DNA of 64,000 nucleotides from Aralia elata (GCA_034770075.1 CM068384.1:41327182-41391181), one strand, 5' to 3'. Counted from the stretch's first letter, positions 10,191 to 22,825 are shown. The notes: a model not told the origin generated them from the sequence alone. A program made the numbers and translations.

Positions 10191-12153
10191 ACTGGACAGA
10201 CCAAGAATGAAATTTCATTCAGCTGGAAATCGAGCCTATTCCCTAACATACAGGCTACTGATATAACTCAAATACACATGCTCATAATGTTATTAACTTG
10301 AGTTTGAAACCTAGCATGCTCATTCTAAATCCAATCCAAAGTCATAAGGCTTTATGTCGGGAATTCCTACGATTTAGGCCAAACAAATCCATTTCACAAG
10401 TAATCCGCTATTATGGTCATAATGCCACATAGTGAGAATAAACAACACATAGTAGGCATGCTCATGCGTACATAACACACGTACACATTAATCACATAGT
10501 TTACACTTGAATTTCCATTTCCTTGAACATGCGAGCATAGGTCAAATCCATATTTAACTAGATGATGCTCATGCTAAATCTGACTATAGGCATAATGATT
10601 CCTATTATACATGCTTGTATGGTCAGAACACAACTTCCACAATATTTGACGATACTCGCCTTTAATCTCTATATTTTCCTTTGAAAATCATACTAAGACA
10701 ACTTACGCAACGTAGCTCATGCAAGACAACTTGGAAATCATAACTCGCATGCATTTGAACACATATATAAGCTACATACACATACTCAAATGGTCAGATT
10801 ATAAAGAGACGCCCATTTGACAAGTTCATTGCAAAGTTCTTAAGTTTTCCTTGGAAAATACATGCTGGAACGACGTGTGCAAGTCATGGCACTCATAGGG
10901 TCAATAGATAACATAACAAACCTATTATCATGCATAAATGGACTAAACTAGTATGCTCAAAACATCAGAACATAACAACATTTTCTGGAAGCTAGCGCGA
11001 CCGCGCTGGTTTTGGCCTTGGGAGTGGCGCGGTGCGCCACTCCTGCACTGATTCAGGTTCGGCTCTGCTTCTACAGAATTCGAAAATTCATATGGCCTAA
11101 CCTTTCTAAACGTAACTCAGTGCAACCACACTGGTCCCAAACATGTATATAGACCCATATAACATCTTTATACTAATTAACAAACTAATTAGCAAGAATC
11201 ATGAATTTTCTAGAATTTAATGGACTAAGCAATTAAGAACACAGTGACGAATTCTTACCTCCAATGAAGCTAAATTGATACTCCTAGATTGCTTAATTTT
11301 AGATTACTAGCACTTCTCAGCAATGCTCACTCTCTATACTAACATATCAGAAGTTGTAGCAACTGAAATCATGAAGAAGAAGCTCCAATTTATAGAGAAT
11401 TCATTACCCATGCAATGCCTTTGTCCAAATTGAAGAACCAACGAGGAGAAGAAGAATCTACTGGTTAATGGAGATTAGGTAGAAAGCTGGGCATGGATCA
11501 CCTCAACCCACTCCCTCCTTCATCATGTTCTTCATCTGAACAAGTAATAGGCTTGTGCCTATACGCGGCTGGAGAAGAGAAGGAATTGGAGCTCTACTGT
11601 TCATTCAATATTTTGATTTCTCTCTCCACGGTTGGAAAATAAAATGGGATATGTCCCATTATTCTTGTCCCAAATTAATGTTACTTAGTTAAATGAATCA
11701 CACAATTACAAACCCAATTAATCTAGTATACATTTATTACCCAATTCGTAATTGCATAAAAGATGGAATTAATAACTTAATCTAGCCCGCTTAGTATTAA
11801 ACCCACTAGTTAGACTATTAGATATTAGTAACAATATTGCACACATTAATTAATAATTATATTAATTAATCTATGCAAATTAAATTCCTCCACTATATTC
11901 AAGTAAATTGAATATTTAATTTAATAGGCAACTTTATCAATTCTTCTGATATTAACCCATTAGGGCTAGTCCACTAATTTAATTAAATCATTAGTGACTC
12001 CCTTTAATAAATCTTGGCAACTACGCGAAGATACATAATCATATAACCAATTAATCACACAAGATTTTAAATAATCATACAAAGCTAACTCATTAAAATT
12101 AAATTTATATTTAATTAATAATGGAGTTTTTAAAAAAAGTCACAGTCATTACA

Positions 12154-12385
12154 GTTTTTCCCTTATTCATATTTTTCTTCTCCCCCTTTGTTAGCATAAA
12201 AAAATGGGGAAAAGAAGAGTGTAGTTCTTGCAGAAGGGAAGTTAGAATCTAAACGAAAGTGAGAAGTAAAAGGTACCTACATAGTTAGTACTTTGTTAGT
12301 TTTTGCAGTAATCCCAAATAGTTAGTAACAAATATGTATATATAAGTTTACAGTCTTCCCAAATAGTTAGAAAGTCAGAAATCTC
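12154..12385 (-). other. SIRE 3' internal region, continued
   Basis: Copia sequence resumes after the GTTTT target repeat. A second purine-rich run on the minus strand (CTAACAAAGGGGGAGAAG, about 12177-12194) resembles a spare polypurine tract. No gene. Confidence 0.6.
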
Positions 12386-13632
12386 CTAAACTGATAGGAG
12401 AGAAATGCAGTCCCAAGTTAGGAATAAGATCATCTTGAGGAGACTGGTCCAATGGTTTAGGTGGAGCTGAGCTGGTGCTGACAGGGAAAGAATAGGGGGC
12501 ACTGATTGTTTCGGATTTTCCATCAACAAATGAATCATATCTTTAAGATGTTTGATGGTTTGTTGTATCTCTTCAACTTGAACCATCAGAGTATTTTGAT
12601 TGTGCAATAGGAGTTAGTTCAGGTTACTCAAGTTTTCCATTTGGGAGAACATGTTTAAATGAGACTCAATGGGTGCATGATCAAAATCTTTAAAGACTAC
12701 TAAAGGTCTAAGTGGAAGATTGAGATGAGATACAAGATTAGTGTTCGGGATCATTTGAGAGTGATGATGGAGAATATCAATTTCAAGATGCTTGAAAATA
12801 TAAGTGAAAAGAAGACCATATCCCATACAATTGTTATGAAAACAGTACTCAAACGAAGTCAAGAGAAAATATGCTAAGTTGTATGGCATGCACTCATGTA
12901 AGATACACTTTATTAGTTCTAAGTCAAATGGAAACAGAGTTTTGTCATCTCTAGCAGGCATAAAGTTTTGTCTAAGAATCTTTCCTAGAAATTAACATGC
13001 AACAGTTAAAAATTCGATTACAATATTGACCGAAAAATCAAATAAGATAGCAGGAACAATTTGATCAGTTATAAAGGCAAGGTTTTGTTTAAAACTGAGG
13101 CATTCACTCACAGAATATCTTATAGGATATAAGTACTTTTGATCCTAGGTAAGTTTATCATAGACTGTTTCAGATGCAGAGCATTAATAATCAATTGCTC
13201 ATCAATAGTATATTTTATACCTTGGATGCATGTAGGGATGCTAATTAACATACCAGTGTCATCTTTGTTAAAATTCATGTGAGAGTAGAACTCTGCTATT
13301 AATCCAGGATATAAATGCCTATCACGGAAGACTACTAAACACTCTCATCCAATCTTGTGAATTTTTTCAAGAAGATGAGGGAAATTGTTGAAAGTGATAC
13401 CCAGACCAGACATCAGATTATGTTGCATATGTTTATACTTAAATTGAGCATTTGAAGTCATTAAATGAGGGACACATATATCAGGGTGAATGTCAGAATG
13501 CGATGCAAATTTCTTCCTTTTAGTAGGATGAGTATTTTCCATGATGCAAACAGAATGCAATCTGAAAGAGATAAAACTCAGAAGAAGAGTATGCAATATG
13601 TTTATGAGAATGAGACTTAGAGGTGAATGCAT
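12386..13632 (-). pseudogene. Degenerate env-like ORF of the SIRE element
   Basis: Read on the minus strand from 13632 to 12386, this stretch follows RNase H and precedes the 3' LTR, where SIRE elements carry an env-like gene. Three open pieces (13345-13632, 12614-12961, 12386-12607) plus frames between them show the pattern of the plant 'envelope-like / putative plant transposon protein' family: an RHLYPGLIAEFYSHM block and an IQGIKYTIDEQLI block near 13175-13310, then a helical block ending MGYGLLFTYIFKH and an ID motif (about 12780-12900). The last piece has a short coiled-coil-like stretch (QVEEIQQTIKHLKDMIHLL). Stops and frameshifts break it at several places, so no intact product is made. 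Membrane or envelope function for this family is itself unproven. Confidence 0.65.
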
Positions 13633-15027
13633 TATGGACTACTAAATTGAATTTATACATGAAGCTCATAATGTAGTAGAATATATCAAGAATTAATGCA
13701 CAGACAGAGGAGAGAACTAATTGTGTAATATACTCAGAGAACAGAAGCAGGGATATTATCAGTAACTGCAGATATGCAATTGCAACTCATCTTTTTACTG
13801 TAGCAGATTATACTCAAGATAGGAGAGCATGTAAAAGTGATAAAGCAGCCGTAAAACATTCTGTAATATATTGAATGCACTTAAATGCAGTTAAGACTGG
13901 AAGTCAAGAAAAAAAATTTGTCATATTAAAATCATTGACCAGTCATTTTTAGTCAGAAAGAAAGAGTTTGGACAGTAAGAACTAGAGGTCTAATCAGGGG
14001 CAATAAACAACACAAAGGATTATAGAGTTCATCATAAAAGGATTGTAGTCCCTAGACAGTAATAGCAAAATATCACAGAGATGGCAAAACAGATAGTATA
14101 TCCCAACATAGCAAATTATATTACTATAGATAGAAGAGTTGAGACACAGAGTTAAGATTTGACAACACATAAAGACTACTTGATTGTTCTCCTACAAAGC
14201 AAATGCACAACTACTCTTAAAGCAAATACACTACTACTCCATCTCATTTATTTGGCACAACAAACTTAGTAGATAGATTAAATGCATATATATATATATA
14301 TATCATATATATAGATACACACACTTACGTATATTGCAAAGTTGGAAGTGTATATGTTTAAAACAAATCTGAAGAGAAAAGTTGAACTGTGTATGTTTGA
14401 ATGTATTTAAATATATAGTGAATGAATATTCTTTATAAATAAATATATTTATTCCTATAGATGCATGCAGAAGAAACTTACATCTTAACAGATTTAAGAG
14501 GTTTAACCTTATATAGAGACAATCTAGTTTTTTTTTTTAAATAATGATCGAGACTGAAATCAAGTTAGGACTCTGTCATTTGACAGTTATAAACACATTT
14601 AGGTTTTTAATCGACTTGTGAACCTAGGATCGAAGAAGTGTAAAACAATAAAACTTAATGTGAAATAATCAATACCCAAACTTTTCAAAGAGATATAACA
14701 TAGTTATTTTGACAAAGTTCAGATATAGCCAAAACCAGAGCAAGATTAAATCAAATGAGTCTAAGATCTGAAAACAAAAAAAAAACTTATTTTGCAGCAA
14801 GTAAAGGATGAACAATTTTTGAAATGAAAACGAATTTTTAAGAAAAACCAATCGGTAAAGGTACCAATTTTAGGGTGTAGAATGATTTGATCGGAGTGAA
14901 ATTTTCAAAAACACGCTAGAGATCAATGATTTTTGGTGTAGAAGAATTAGGGTTTTGAGAGAGTATTAGGTAGAGAGAAGAACTGGGCGGCTGAAGAGAG
15001 AGAGAGAGAGAATAGAAAATGAATTAA
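13633..15027 (-). other. SIRE non-coding region between RNase H and env-like frame
   Basis: No gene is visible. It contains a TA run (14287-14312), a (GA)n run at about 14997-15012 and A-rich tracts. Part of it may be SIRE spacer or old inserted sequence. Confidence 0.5.
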
Positions 15028-16044
15028 AAATTTATTTTTAACCCTGATTGATCGAATGATTGAGATTCATTTTGAAAACTGATCGACTGTCAAGATTGAA
15101 TCTGAGTTGTTAAATGTTTGAGCTGACTGGTTGACTATTGATTCAACGGTTGAGATGAGTTTGTGCTTTTTCCTTATGATTGAACGGTTATAGCGCTTGA
15201 TCTGTGTAATTTGCTTAGACGGCTCCTGATTGGTCCAAACTGAGGGACGCAGATGGATCTCATTCTTACCGTTAGATTGAACAATTATTGTACAACCCAG
15301 ATGAGCTCTTATATAAGCTAATTGATAAATAAACAAAACATAGTAATATGTATAAATGATTAAATATAAACTTTAGGTTTAAAAAGAAATTTTTTTATAT
15401 ATAAAAAAAAAATTAAGTATTAACTATAAGTAATAAACACTTATAAACATTATAATCTATTTATAAAATGTTAAGAAAATATATAAATTATCATTAAAGT
15501 ATTTATATAATAATTTTTTACATAGTTACATATCAACACTTAAAAGTTTAGTAAATATATTAGCAATATTTAATTCTGTATCAATGTGCTCTAATTTAAT
15601 GATGCAACTATTTACATGATCACGTAAGAAATGATGTCTATCATCTATATGTTTTGATCTAGCATGCAACATAATATTTTTACTTAAGTTAATAGCACTT
15701 GTATTATCACATAATATTGACACACAATTAAATTTTATATTATAATCAGCAAGAGTCTGTTTCATCCATAATATCTGTGCACAACAATGCGCAACAACTA
15801 TATATTTTGCTTCGGTGGTTGAAATAGATACTGAGTTTTGTTTCTTAGAGAACCAAGAAACTAAACATCCACCTAGAAACTGATAAGTGCCACTTGTACT
15901 TTTTCGATCGACGTGATAACCGGCATAGTCAAAATCTGAAAAGCAAACGAGATTAAATGGTTGACCTTTAGGATACCATAGACCTAAGTCTGTAGTTCCT
16001 TTAAGATATTGAAATATTCTTTTTACTGCAACCAAATGTTGATC
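15028..16044 (-). repeat. Second copy of the SIRE RNase H end
   Basis: This block is nearly identical to 19318-20412, from ATTTATTTTTAACCCTGATT on the left to GCAACCAAATGTTGAT on the right. Both copies are on the minus strand in direct orientation, so the RNase H end of pol is present twice in one element. The homology stops abruptly at 16044. Confidence 0.9.
15526..16035 (-). pseudogene. Copia RNase H domain, duplicate copy
   Basis: The 169-codon frame covers the end of RT and the RNase H domain. Copia hallmarks visible are VAVKRIFQYLKGTTDLGLWY, the SDFDYAGYHVDRKSTSG motif, FLGGCLVSWFSKKQNSVS, STTEAKY, SILCDNTSAINLSKN and ARSKHIDDRHHFLRDHV. Its N-terminal part is missing because the duplicated block begins inside pol. 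The C-terminus differs from the copy at 19862-20454, since the segment after the FTK motif is lost here. Unlike the other copy, this one reads through the QILW region without a frameshift. Confidence 0.88.
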
Positions 16045-16444
16045 ATTTTTTTAGAGTTTCGCGATTTAGTATAATTTCTGGATTTTGGGGTTGATTTTGA
16101 GATGATTTGATAATGTTTGAGCTCCTAATCTTTTTGAATTTTCTGTTTGGTTCGCTTTCCGAACTTTATTTTAACCGATTGGCGTCATTTTGTGTGTGTG
16201 AGTGTGATGGAGATTATGCAGATTGCTTTGCTTTTTGCATTTCTCTGTTTTTGGGAATGAATAGAGGAAGAAGATGAGAGAGAGAAAAGAGGGAGAAGAA
16301 AGAGAAAATATTTTTTTAAATTAATTTTTTTAACGGGAGGGGCATATTTGAGCTACGTTTTGTAACGTTAAGGGCACTTTTGGAAAAAAAAAGTTCAAGG
16401 TGGAAGTGGGATATCGGGAAAAACCACAGGGGCTTTTTTGCACC
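16045..16444. other. Unclassified 400-bp insert between SIRE pieces
   Basis: It has no counterpart elsewhere in the window. It contains a GAGAGAGAAAAGAGGGAGAAG run (16276-16310) and ends in ACCACAGGGGCTTTTTTGCA followed by CCTTTGCCC, wording often seen at MULE or other DNA-transposon ends. I see no paired terminal repeat, so it stays unclassified. Confidence 0.35.
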
Positions 16445-17697
16445 TTTGCCCATTATAAAAGTTTATATAACTTTTATATTTATGTGAAAATGCTTCTGAG
16501 TAAGCTGATATATAAATTTAAGCTTAAATCAAAAATGCTTCTGAATAAGCAGATATATAATTTAGTGCAAATTTATAAAGGTTTATTTTTCCTTTATAAA
16601 TAAAGAATGTGTTTATATTTAAAACAAATATAACTTTGATTTCAGATATAAAAGTTTAAATAACTTTTATAATAAGTTATATGCTTCCTTTTAAGCAAAT
16701 ATATTCAATGAAGTTTGTGATATAAAAGTTTAAATAACTTTTATATTATGCAACAAGTATTTATGAATAAATAAAGTTAGGTTCAAATACTCGTGATGAT
16801 AGATATCAAGTATAATAAATGAATCAATTGAATAATACTTGATATAACAAATAAATTTGTTTAACTCAAAAATATATATAATAATATATTTGATCTATGA
16901 TGTGAATACGTTAAATAAGGTCACTTAGGACTTTGAGCCCTCGTTCGGCTAATTCCCTCACTTAAGAGGAATATCTCCGCTATAGTCTTGGTGTCTAAGT
17001 ACTGACTAAATTTATAGTTTCACAACTAATATTTATATAAATACTTTCGATAGACCACTTAGGACTTTGAGCACTCGTTCGGCTAATTCCCTCACTTAAG
17101 AGGAATATCTCCACTATAGTCTCGATGTCTAAGTACTGATCTACTTTACGATATTTATATAAATACACTATATCAATAAAAGGCCACTTAAGACTTTGAG
17201 TCCTCGTTCAGCTAATTCCCTCACTTAAGAGGAATATCTCCGTTATAGTCTCGGTGTTTAAGTACTGACTTTTTATTTGATATAAATAGATGAAATATAG
17301 ATATATAAATGTGTATAACAATTTATATTTGTATATCTATAACAGTAAACAAGTAAGAGATAATTCAATTAAATAAATCAAATAACTTATCTAAAATACT
17401 TTTGACCAATTTTCTCTTCTTCAAATGATCAGAACTTTGAGTAGAAGAGAGAAAGTTTCTTTAGAAGGAGAGTATGTAGGCAAGGAGAGTAAGCTTTTCT
17501 TTAGTTTGTAAATTAGTGAGTTAAAATGAAAGGAAAGCCTCTTATTTATAGAATTTCTAAGCCAAGGGTAAACTGGTCTTTTGATGTATTGTTTTGAAAA
17601 TCAAGGGCTAGGATTGCTTTGATTTAAAATCAATGGCTCGATTTGAAGTCACACACGGATTGCCCAAGGAAAAAATCCTACTCAATTTAATAGTGAT
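16445..17697 (-). repeat. SIRE LTR fragment inside the element
   Basis: Matches 27765-29006 of the right LTR, including all three copies of the roughly 130-bp tandem unit. It ends at CTCAATTTAATAGTGAT and then joins MULE interior sequence. The rest of the LTR and the first part of the MULE (29007-30421) are missing in this copy. Confidence 0.88.
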
Positions 17698-18902
17698 TGT
17701 GGTTGTCATCAGTCGCCGTTGTGGTGTTCACCGCCGCTATCACCGGGTAACCATTTCTCTCTCTCTCTCTCCCTAATCGTTTTTTTCTTTTCATTTTATC
17801 TTTTTAATGCTTAATTAACTCAATAACATATAAACAAAGGAAAATGGGAACTATGTTTTTGTTGTCAATTAATTAGCATGCCACATGGACAATTTCAATA
17901 AAATAAGCTTTTTTTAAGTTGGAGAGATGGTTCACTAATAGACTAAGGGAGAAGTAATTCGACCTATTCACATTCAGATCATGAATGTTTGGAATCCATA
18001 TTATGCAAGGAGACATTCCTTTTGTTAATTCAATTAATTGAAGGGTGATATAGAGTTTTTCTCGGACCGGAAACTTAGCTTATCGACCTCCTTATTAGTT
18101 GGTCGCAAGAGGATTCCGCATATCAACGAAGGGAGTAAAGGCCTACGGGCAAGAGAACTAGGGTTGGTATGGCTAGCCTTAAAGCAAGCCACATGTATGT
18201 ATGGGGGCTAACGCATGCCCAGTGTTGGAAGGTCAAGGAAGTTGGTGACCTGATGACAGGGGAGCTGGTGCATGCTATTAACACCTTAAGACAGTCCATC
18301 TGGTGTACTCAAGGAGTAGAAGCATCCGGTAGGCCTGGTTAGTTATTGAATTTCTAGTCCGACAACCCCGACAACTGATATGATATAAGACCAAGAGTTC
18401 CTATTGGCACACCGATTATTGCATCAAGCACCGGTAATTCACCTAAAGCAAGAGGAAAGGGAGGAAGCTTGGACGAAATTAGTAACATTTTGTAAAAAAA
18501 TAGTAGTTCAATAAGGTATATGATAAAAAAAAATGAGTTCGATAATGTATATGTAAATAGAGGTCTAATTCAGTGGCGAAAAAAGGATTTAACCTAATCA
18601 AATAATGCAAGTTTCATCTTCACTTGCTTTTTTATTGAAAATGTGTTGGATACATATTTTATGTCATCCCAAAATAAGATAATAGTTTATATAATATAAT
18701 TAAAAATGTATAAATATTTAAAGAAAAATTGATGGAAAATCAAATACTTCCTCTGTTTTTAAATTAGAGATATATTTTTCTTTTTAGTCCGTTCCAAAAT
18801 TAGGGATACATTTCTATTTTAGGACTATAAAGTGACATGATGTTCCTAATTTGCCATTACTTTTTCACTATCATTTTTAATATTAAACTACCACAACTGA
18901 TG
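17698..18902. repeat. Copy of the MULE interior, right TIR and part of a MITE
   Basis: Nearly identical to 30425-31622, starting GTTGTCATCAGTCGCCGTTG and ending CTACCACAACTGA within the MITE. It includes the right MULE TIR (about 18535-18590). With the LTR fragment to its left it forms a deleted copy of the SIRE/MULE junction region, in the same order and orientation. Confidence 0.88.
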
Positions 18903-19317
18903 TAATACCCTGAATATTTATGAGACTTATAAATACGATCGTATATGGTAAGAGGGTAATTTAGTGACCTAAAATTAGGTATCGAGAAGTTTAAAACCTT
19001 AAGCCCTAATGAGATTCGAATTTATGTGCTTAATAAAGATCCAAATGATATTTCGAAGTAGGTATTTTGTGATTATATTATGTAAACGATAAATTTGGTC
19101 AAATAAAAATTTTTGGTCAAGCTGCTTAGTCGTGCTTACATTGACAAAATGATTTGTCGTGCTTTCCATGATTTCACCAAAAAGTATCCTGACAAATTAT
19201 TTTTAGTAAGCTGTTGTGTCGTGCTTAAACAGATATAGTGCTTTGTCGCGTGCTTACGCTTTGTTGTGCTTACGCTGAGAAGCTGCTTTATCGTGCTTAT
19301 GCTTTGTCGTGCTTAAT
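18903..19317. other. LTR-start-like fragment with CGTGCTT repeats
   Basis: The sequence abruptly begins TGTAATACCCTGAATATTTA, which looks like the start of a gypsy LTR, and breaks the MITE copy. From about 19130 to 19315 the motif GCTTTGTCGTGCTTACG and variants recur at irregular spacing. No coding sequence. Confidence 0.45.
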
Positions 19318-19861
19318 TTATTTTTAACCCTGATTGATCGAATGATTGAGATTCATTTTGAAAACTGATTGACGGTCAAGATTGAATCTGAGTTGTTAAA
19401 CGTTTGAGCTGACCGATTGACTATTGATTTAACGGTTGAGATGAGTTTGTGCTTTTTCCTTATGATCGAACGGTTATAGTGCTTGATCTGTGTAATTTGC
19501 TTAGACGGCTCCTGATTGGTCCAAACTGAGGGACGCAGATGGATCTCATTCTTACCGTTAGATTGAACAATTATTGTACAGCCCAAATGAACTCTTATAT
19601 AAGCTAATTGATAAATAAACAAAACATAGTAATATGTATAAATGATTAAATACAAACTTTAGGTTAAAAAAGAATTTTTTTTATAAAAAAAATAAATAAA
19701 TTTAAGTATTAACTATAAGTAATAAACACTTATAAGCATTATAATCTATTTATAAAATTTTAAGAAAATATATAAATTATCATTAAAGTATTTATATAAT
19801 AATATTTTACATAGTTACATATTACCAAGCAAAACAATAAAAAATTTAGATGCATAGATAC
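19318..19861 (-). other. SIRE sequence downstream of pol
   Basis: Minus-strand 3' sequence following the RNase H stop. It is shared with 15028-15525. An open frame of 100 codons at 19353-19655 is also present in the other copy but resembles no known family and probably reflects recent duplication rather than selection. Confidence 0.6.
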
Positions 19862-20454
19862 TTATGAAGAAAGATCTAGCATTCCTAAGTCCATATGTAA
19901 TTTACAAAATCTATCAGCACTTAAAGGTTTAGTAAATATATTAGCAATATTTAATTCTGTATCAATGTGCTCTAATTTAATGATGCAACTGTTTACATGA
20001 TCACGTAAGAAATGATGTCTATCATCTATATGTTTTGATCTAGCATGCAACACAGTATTTTTACTTAAGTTAATAGCACTTATATTATCACATAATATTG
20101 ACACATAATTAAATTTTATATTATAATCAGCAAGAGTCTGTTTCATCCATAATATCTGTGCACAACAACTATATATTTTGCTTCGGTGGTTGAAATAAAT
20201 ACTGAGTTTTGTTTCTTAGAGAACCAAGAAACTAAACATCCACCTAGAAACTGATAAGTGTCACTTGTACTTTTTCGATCGACGTGATAACCGGCATAGT
20301 CAAAATCTGAAAAGCAAACGAGATTAAATGGTTGACCTTTAGGATACCATAGACCTAAGTCTGTAGTTCCTTTAAGATATTGAAATATTCTTTTTACTGC
20401 AACCAAATGTTGATTCCTTAGGGTTTGATTGAAATCTGACACATTTACAAACAC
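19862..20454 (-). pseudogene. Copia RNase H domain and pol C-terminus
   Basis: Two overlapping frames (20143-20454 and 19862-20146) encode the same RNase H motifs as the duplicate copy, here followed by the usual copia pol end: FTKPLSADRFCKLHMDLGML and a stop. A small deletion near 20146-20165, in the segment before the ILWMKQTL-type motif, shifts the frame. RNase H degrades the RNA strand of the RNA-DNA hybrid during reverse transcription. It follows RT on the minus strand. Confidence 0.9.
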
Positions 20455-21031
20455 TAAACATAATGTCTGGTCTACTGGTTGTGATATATAGCAGACTTCC
20501 GATCATTCCTCTATACTTCTTTGTGTCAACACTTTTCCCATTTTCATCAACAGTTAATTTATCAGTAGTTGATATAGGAGTATTAAACGGTTTCACAAAC
20601 TCTAAGCCAAATTTCTTAATTATTTTTTTGCAGTATTTGGATTGAAAAATATGAATACCTTTTTCATTTTGTTTGATTTGCAATCCTAGGAAGAAGTTTA
20701 ATTCTCCCATCATGCTCATTTCAAATTCTTTACTCATATTTTCAGAAAAATCATTGCACATAGTAATGTCAGTAGAACCAAAAATGATGTCATCAATATA
20801 AATTTGAATAATAATAATAATATCATCATTTTTATACTTAGTAAATAAAGTAGTATCGACAGTACCTCTTTTAAATCCATTTTATAGCAAAAATTTACTT
20901 AAACGTTCATACCATTCTCTCGGGGCCTGTTTTAAACCATATAAAGCTTTATGCAGTTTGTAAACATGTTCAGGATGATCAAAATCTTCAAAACTGGGAG
21001 GTTGTTTAACATAAACTTCTTCTTCAATAAC
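20455..21031 (-). pseudogene. Copia reverse transcriptase, C-terminal half
   Basis: Minus-strand frames contain the copia RT core: [35 protein letters not shown] (20882-21031), the catalytic YIDDIIFGS motif near 20785-20810, then GELNFFLGLQIKQ, FQSKYCKKIIKKFG and the YRGMIGSLLYITTSRPDIMF block (20463-20761). Early stop codons and frame changes near 20880 and 20455 break the frame. RT is cut by a 1.8-kb insert at 21032-22825, and its N-terminal half lies at 22835-23221. Confidence 0.9.
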
Positions 21032-22825
21032 TGTTAGGTTTGTATAACGCGAACATGCAATCAAATTACATAAATAAAGCGGAAGCGCGATAAAATCAGA
21101 TTTTAAAATTTTATACAAACCATCACCATGATCTTTCTTTATGCACAATTATTAATTAAACGAAAGAGATGGAGAATAAGAATTATACCCTTGTAGAATT
21201 CTAGCTTCCTCAGGTAGAAGTTCACCTCCAATTCCTTCGCGTTCTCCTTGAATTCCACCGATTAATTTCCTTCCTTTGATCAACGTTAGCCACCCAAGTG
21301 TTTGGCCTCTAGAGGTGATCCACCAAGGAATAATACTTGTTCAAGAAGATGGGTGTTTGACAAAACCCTAGTTTCTATCTCTATAGAAATTGCAAGTACT
21401 CTCCACAATTCTTATGCAAGACTGTGTAACCCTAATCTATGATAAGATTTCTCTTATTTATAGATGTAAGAAAACTCTTCCCTAAACTATTTAGGATTAG
21501 GGTTTCTATTCTAATTAAACACCTTTAATTAAATTAAACTCCTAATCTAATTAGGAATTCATGAGAGAGTACTTCTATTAATTAATTCTCAATCCCTATT
21601 AGGAATTAAATAATAGTAATAGTAATAATAATAATAAGACTCCTCTTATTAATTTATATTTAATATTTCTAAAATATTAAATAATAAATATTAAGCTATT
21701 TAATTTATTCTATCTCCATAGATTAAATTAAATACACTTAACTTATTATTACAATTATGTCATTTACTTCTTAAATAAATATTTTTCTTTTGCGGTGTGA
21801 CCCTTTAGGTTCTCCATATTAAACCGGTTGTGAATAAATCAATTAGAACAATTATAATCTTATTTAAATAAATAAATTAAACTATTTAATTCATTTAAAT
21901 AAATAATATTTATTCTACAATAAGGGTAAGCCCCTTAACGATCAACGACTTTTCAGATAATATAGATTTCAACATTAATCATAAAAGAACATTTTAGTGC
22001 ATAGTTACCGTACAATTCAATCCTTCTACCATACAATGTCCCAATTAAATATAAGACATGGAATTACTGTCAAATCTTATTTTCTTTAATTATATGTATT
22101 TCGATTCCCAAATGCACAACTCTAAATAATGCAAATTAGAAACTCTTTTCTAATTTCATTCTGCCTTGGCCAAGGACTACTAAGTTGTCATTTATCGAAT
22201 CACATAGGATATTCACATCTTTTACTAGACGTGGTAGATTCTTTGTTGATCATTCACCTATCTCCATGTACAACTTATTATACCCAATCATACCCTTTGT
22301 TATACCCTAAAGGTCTTAAGGGACATGTCAAAGTATAACTCATCATACACAAGATACTATGATGATCTCAAGTCCAAGGATCACTTGTACTACTATCACT
22401 AGAGGAATTTCTATTGACAGGCGAGTAAAACTCCATTAGGTATTCCTTAGCGAGCCACGTTCAGTTAACTTATTCTCCAATAAGCACCTACATACTTGCT
22501 TTAGTGTCTCCACACAAATGATTATGAGATCAATCATCCTCTTCTTAAGAGCAAGCAACGTATGTACTAATCTATCCGGATTCACTAATCCCCTTTTTAG
22601 TAATCCAACGATTAGGAACGATTTTAGTTTGTGAGCTATCTAGAATTTAGATCTCATTAGCATGATCACCATCATGATTCTAAAAGCATTGTTCAAAACT
22701 CTAGGTTTATCACATTTAATATAACAGCACTATGTAGATAATGTAAAATGCCTTTAATAACCGAATAAGATTATAAAGTATATGCTACATCATATCAAAT
22801 ATGATTGGCTTGTGTACATACTACT
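21032..22825. mobile_element. 1.8-kb insert within the copia RT
   Basis: It separates two halves of the RT gene. The 9-mer TTCAATAAC is present on both sides (21023-21031 and 22826-22834), as expected of a target duplication. The insert starts TGTTAGGTTTGTATAACGCG and contains no long reading frame. Its TCCAAGTGTTTGG-type and ACCCTAG-rich text looks like LTR sequence, but a 9-bp duplication would fit a MULE better. Clear terminal inverted repeats were not found, so the class is open. Confidence 0.65.

Larger units (their letters stand above)
6596..12153 (-). mobile_element. LTR-like element of the TGTAATGCCC family, copy 1
   Basis: In plus orientation it starts TGTGACGCCCCCAAATTC and ends CATTACA, flanked on both sides by GTTTT (6591-6595 and 12154-12158). 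Reversed, its ends and layout match the element at 36106-39864: a shared start region with the motif ATTAATTAAAT, then TTTAATGAGTTAGCTTTGT, and a shared end CCCCCAAATT. It is about 3.54 kb without its own nested solo LTR (7722-9737). TG...CA ends, a 5-bp TSD and no polyprotein suggest a very long solo LTR, probably gypsy, though a complete non-autonomous element is possible. Confidence 0.85.

Noticed and set aside
15067..15336. Minus-strand frame preserved in both duplicated copies (also 19353-19655)
   Set aside because: Preservation is explained by recent duplication. It lies in the non-coding 3' region of the copia element and shows no family motif.
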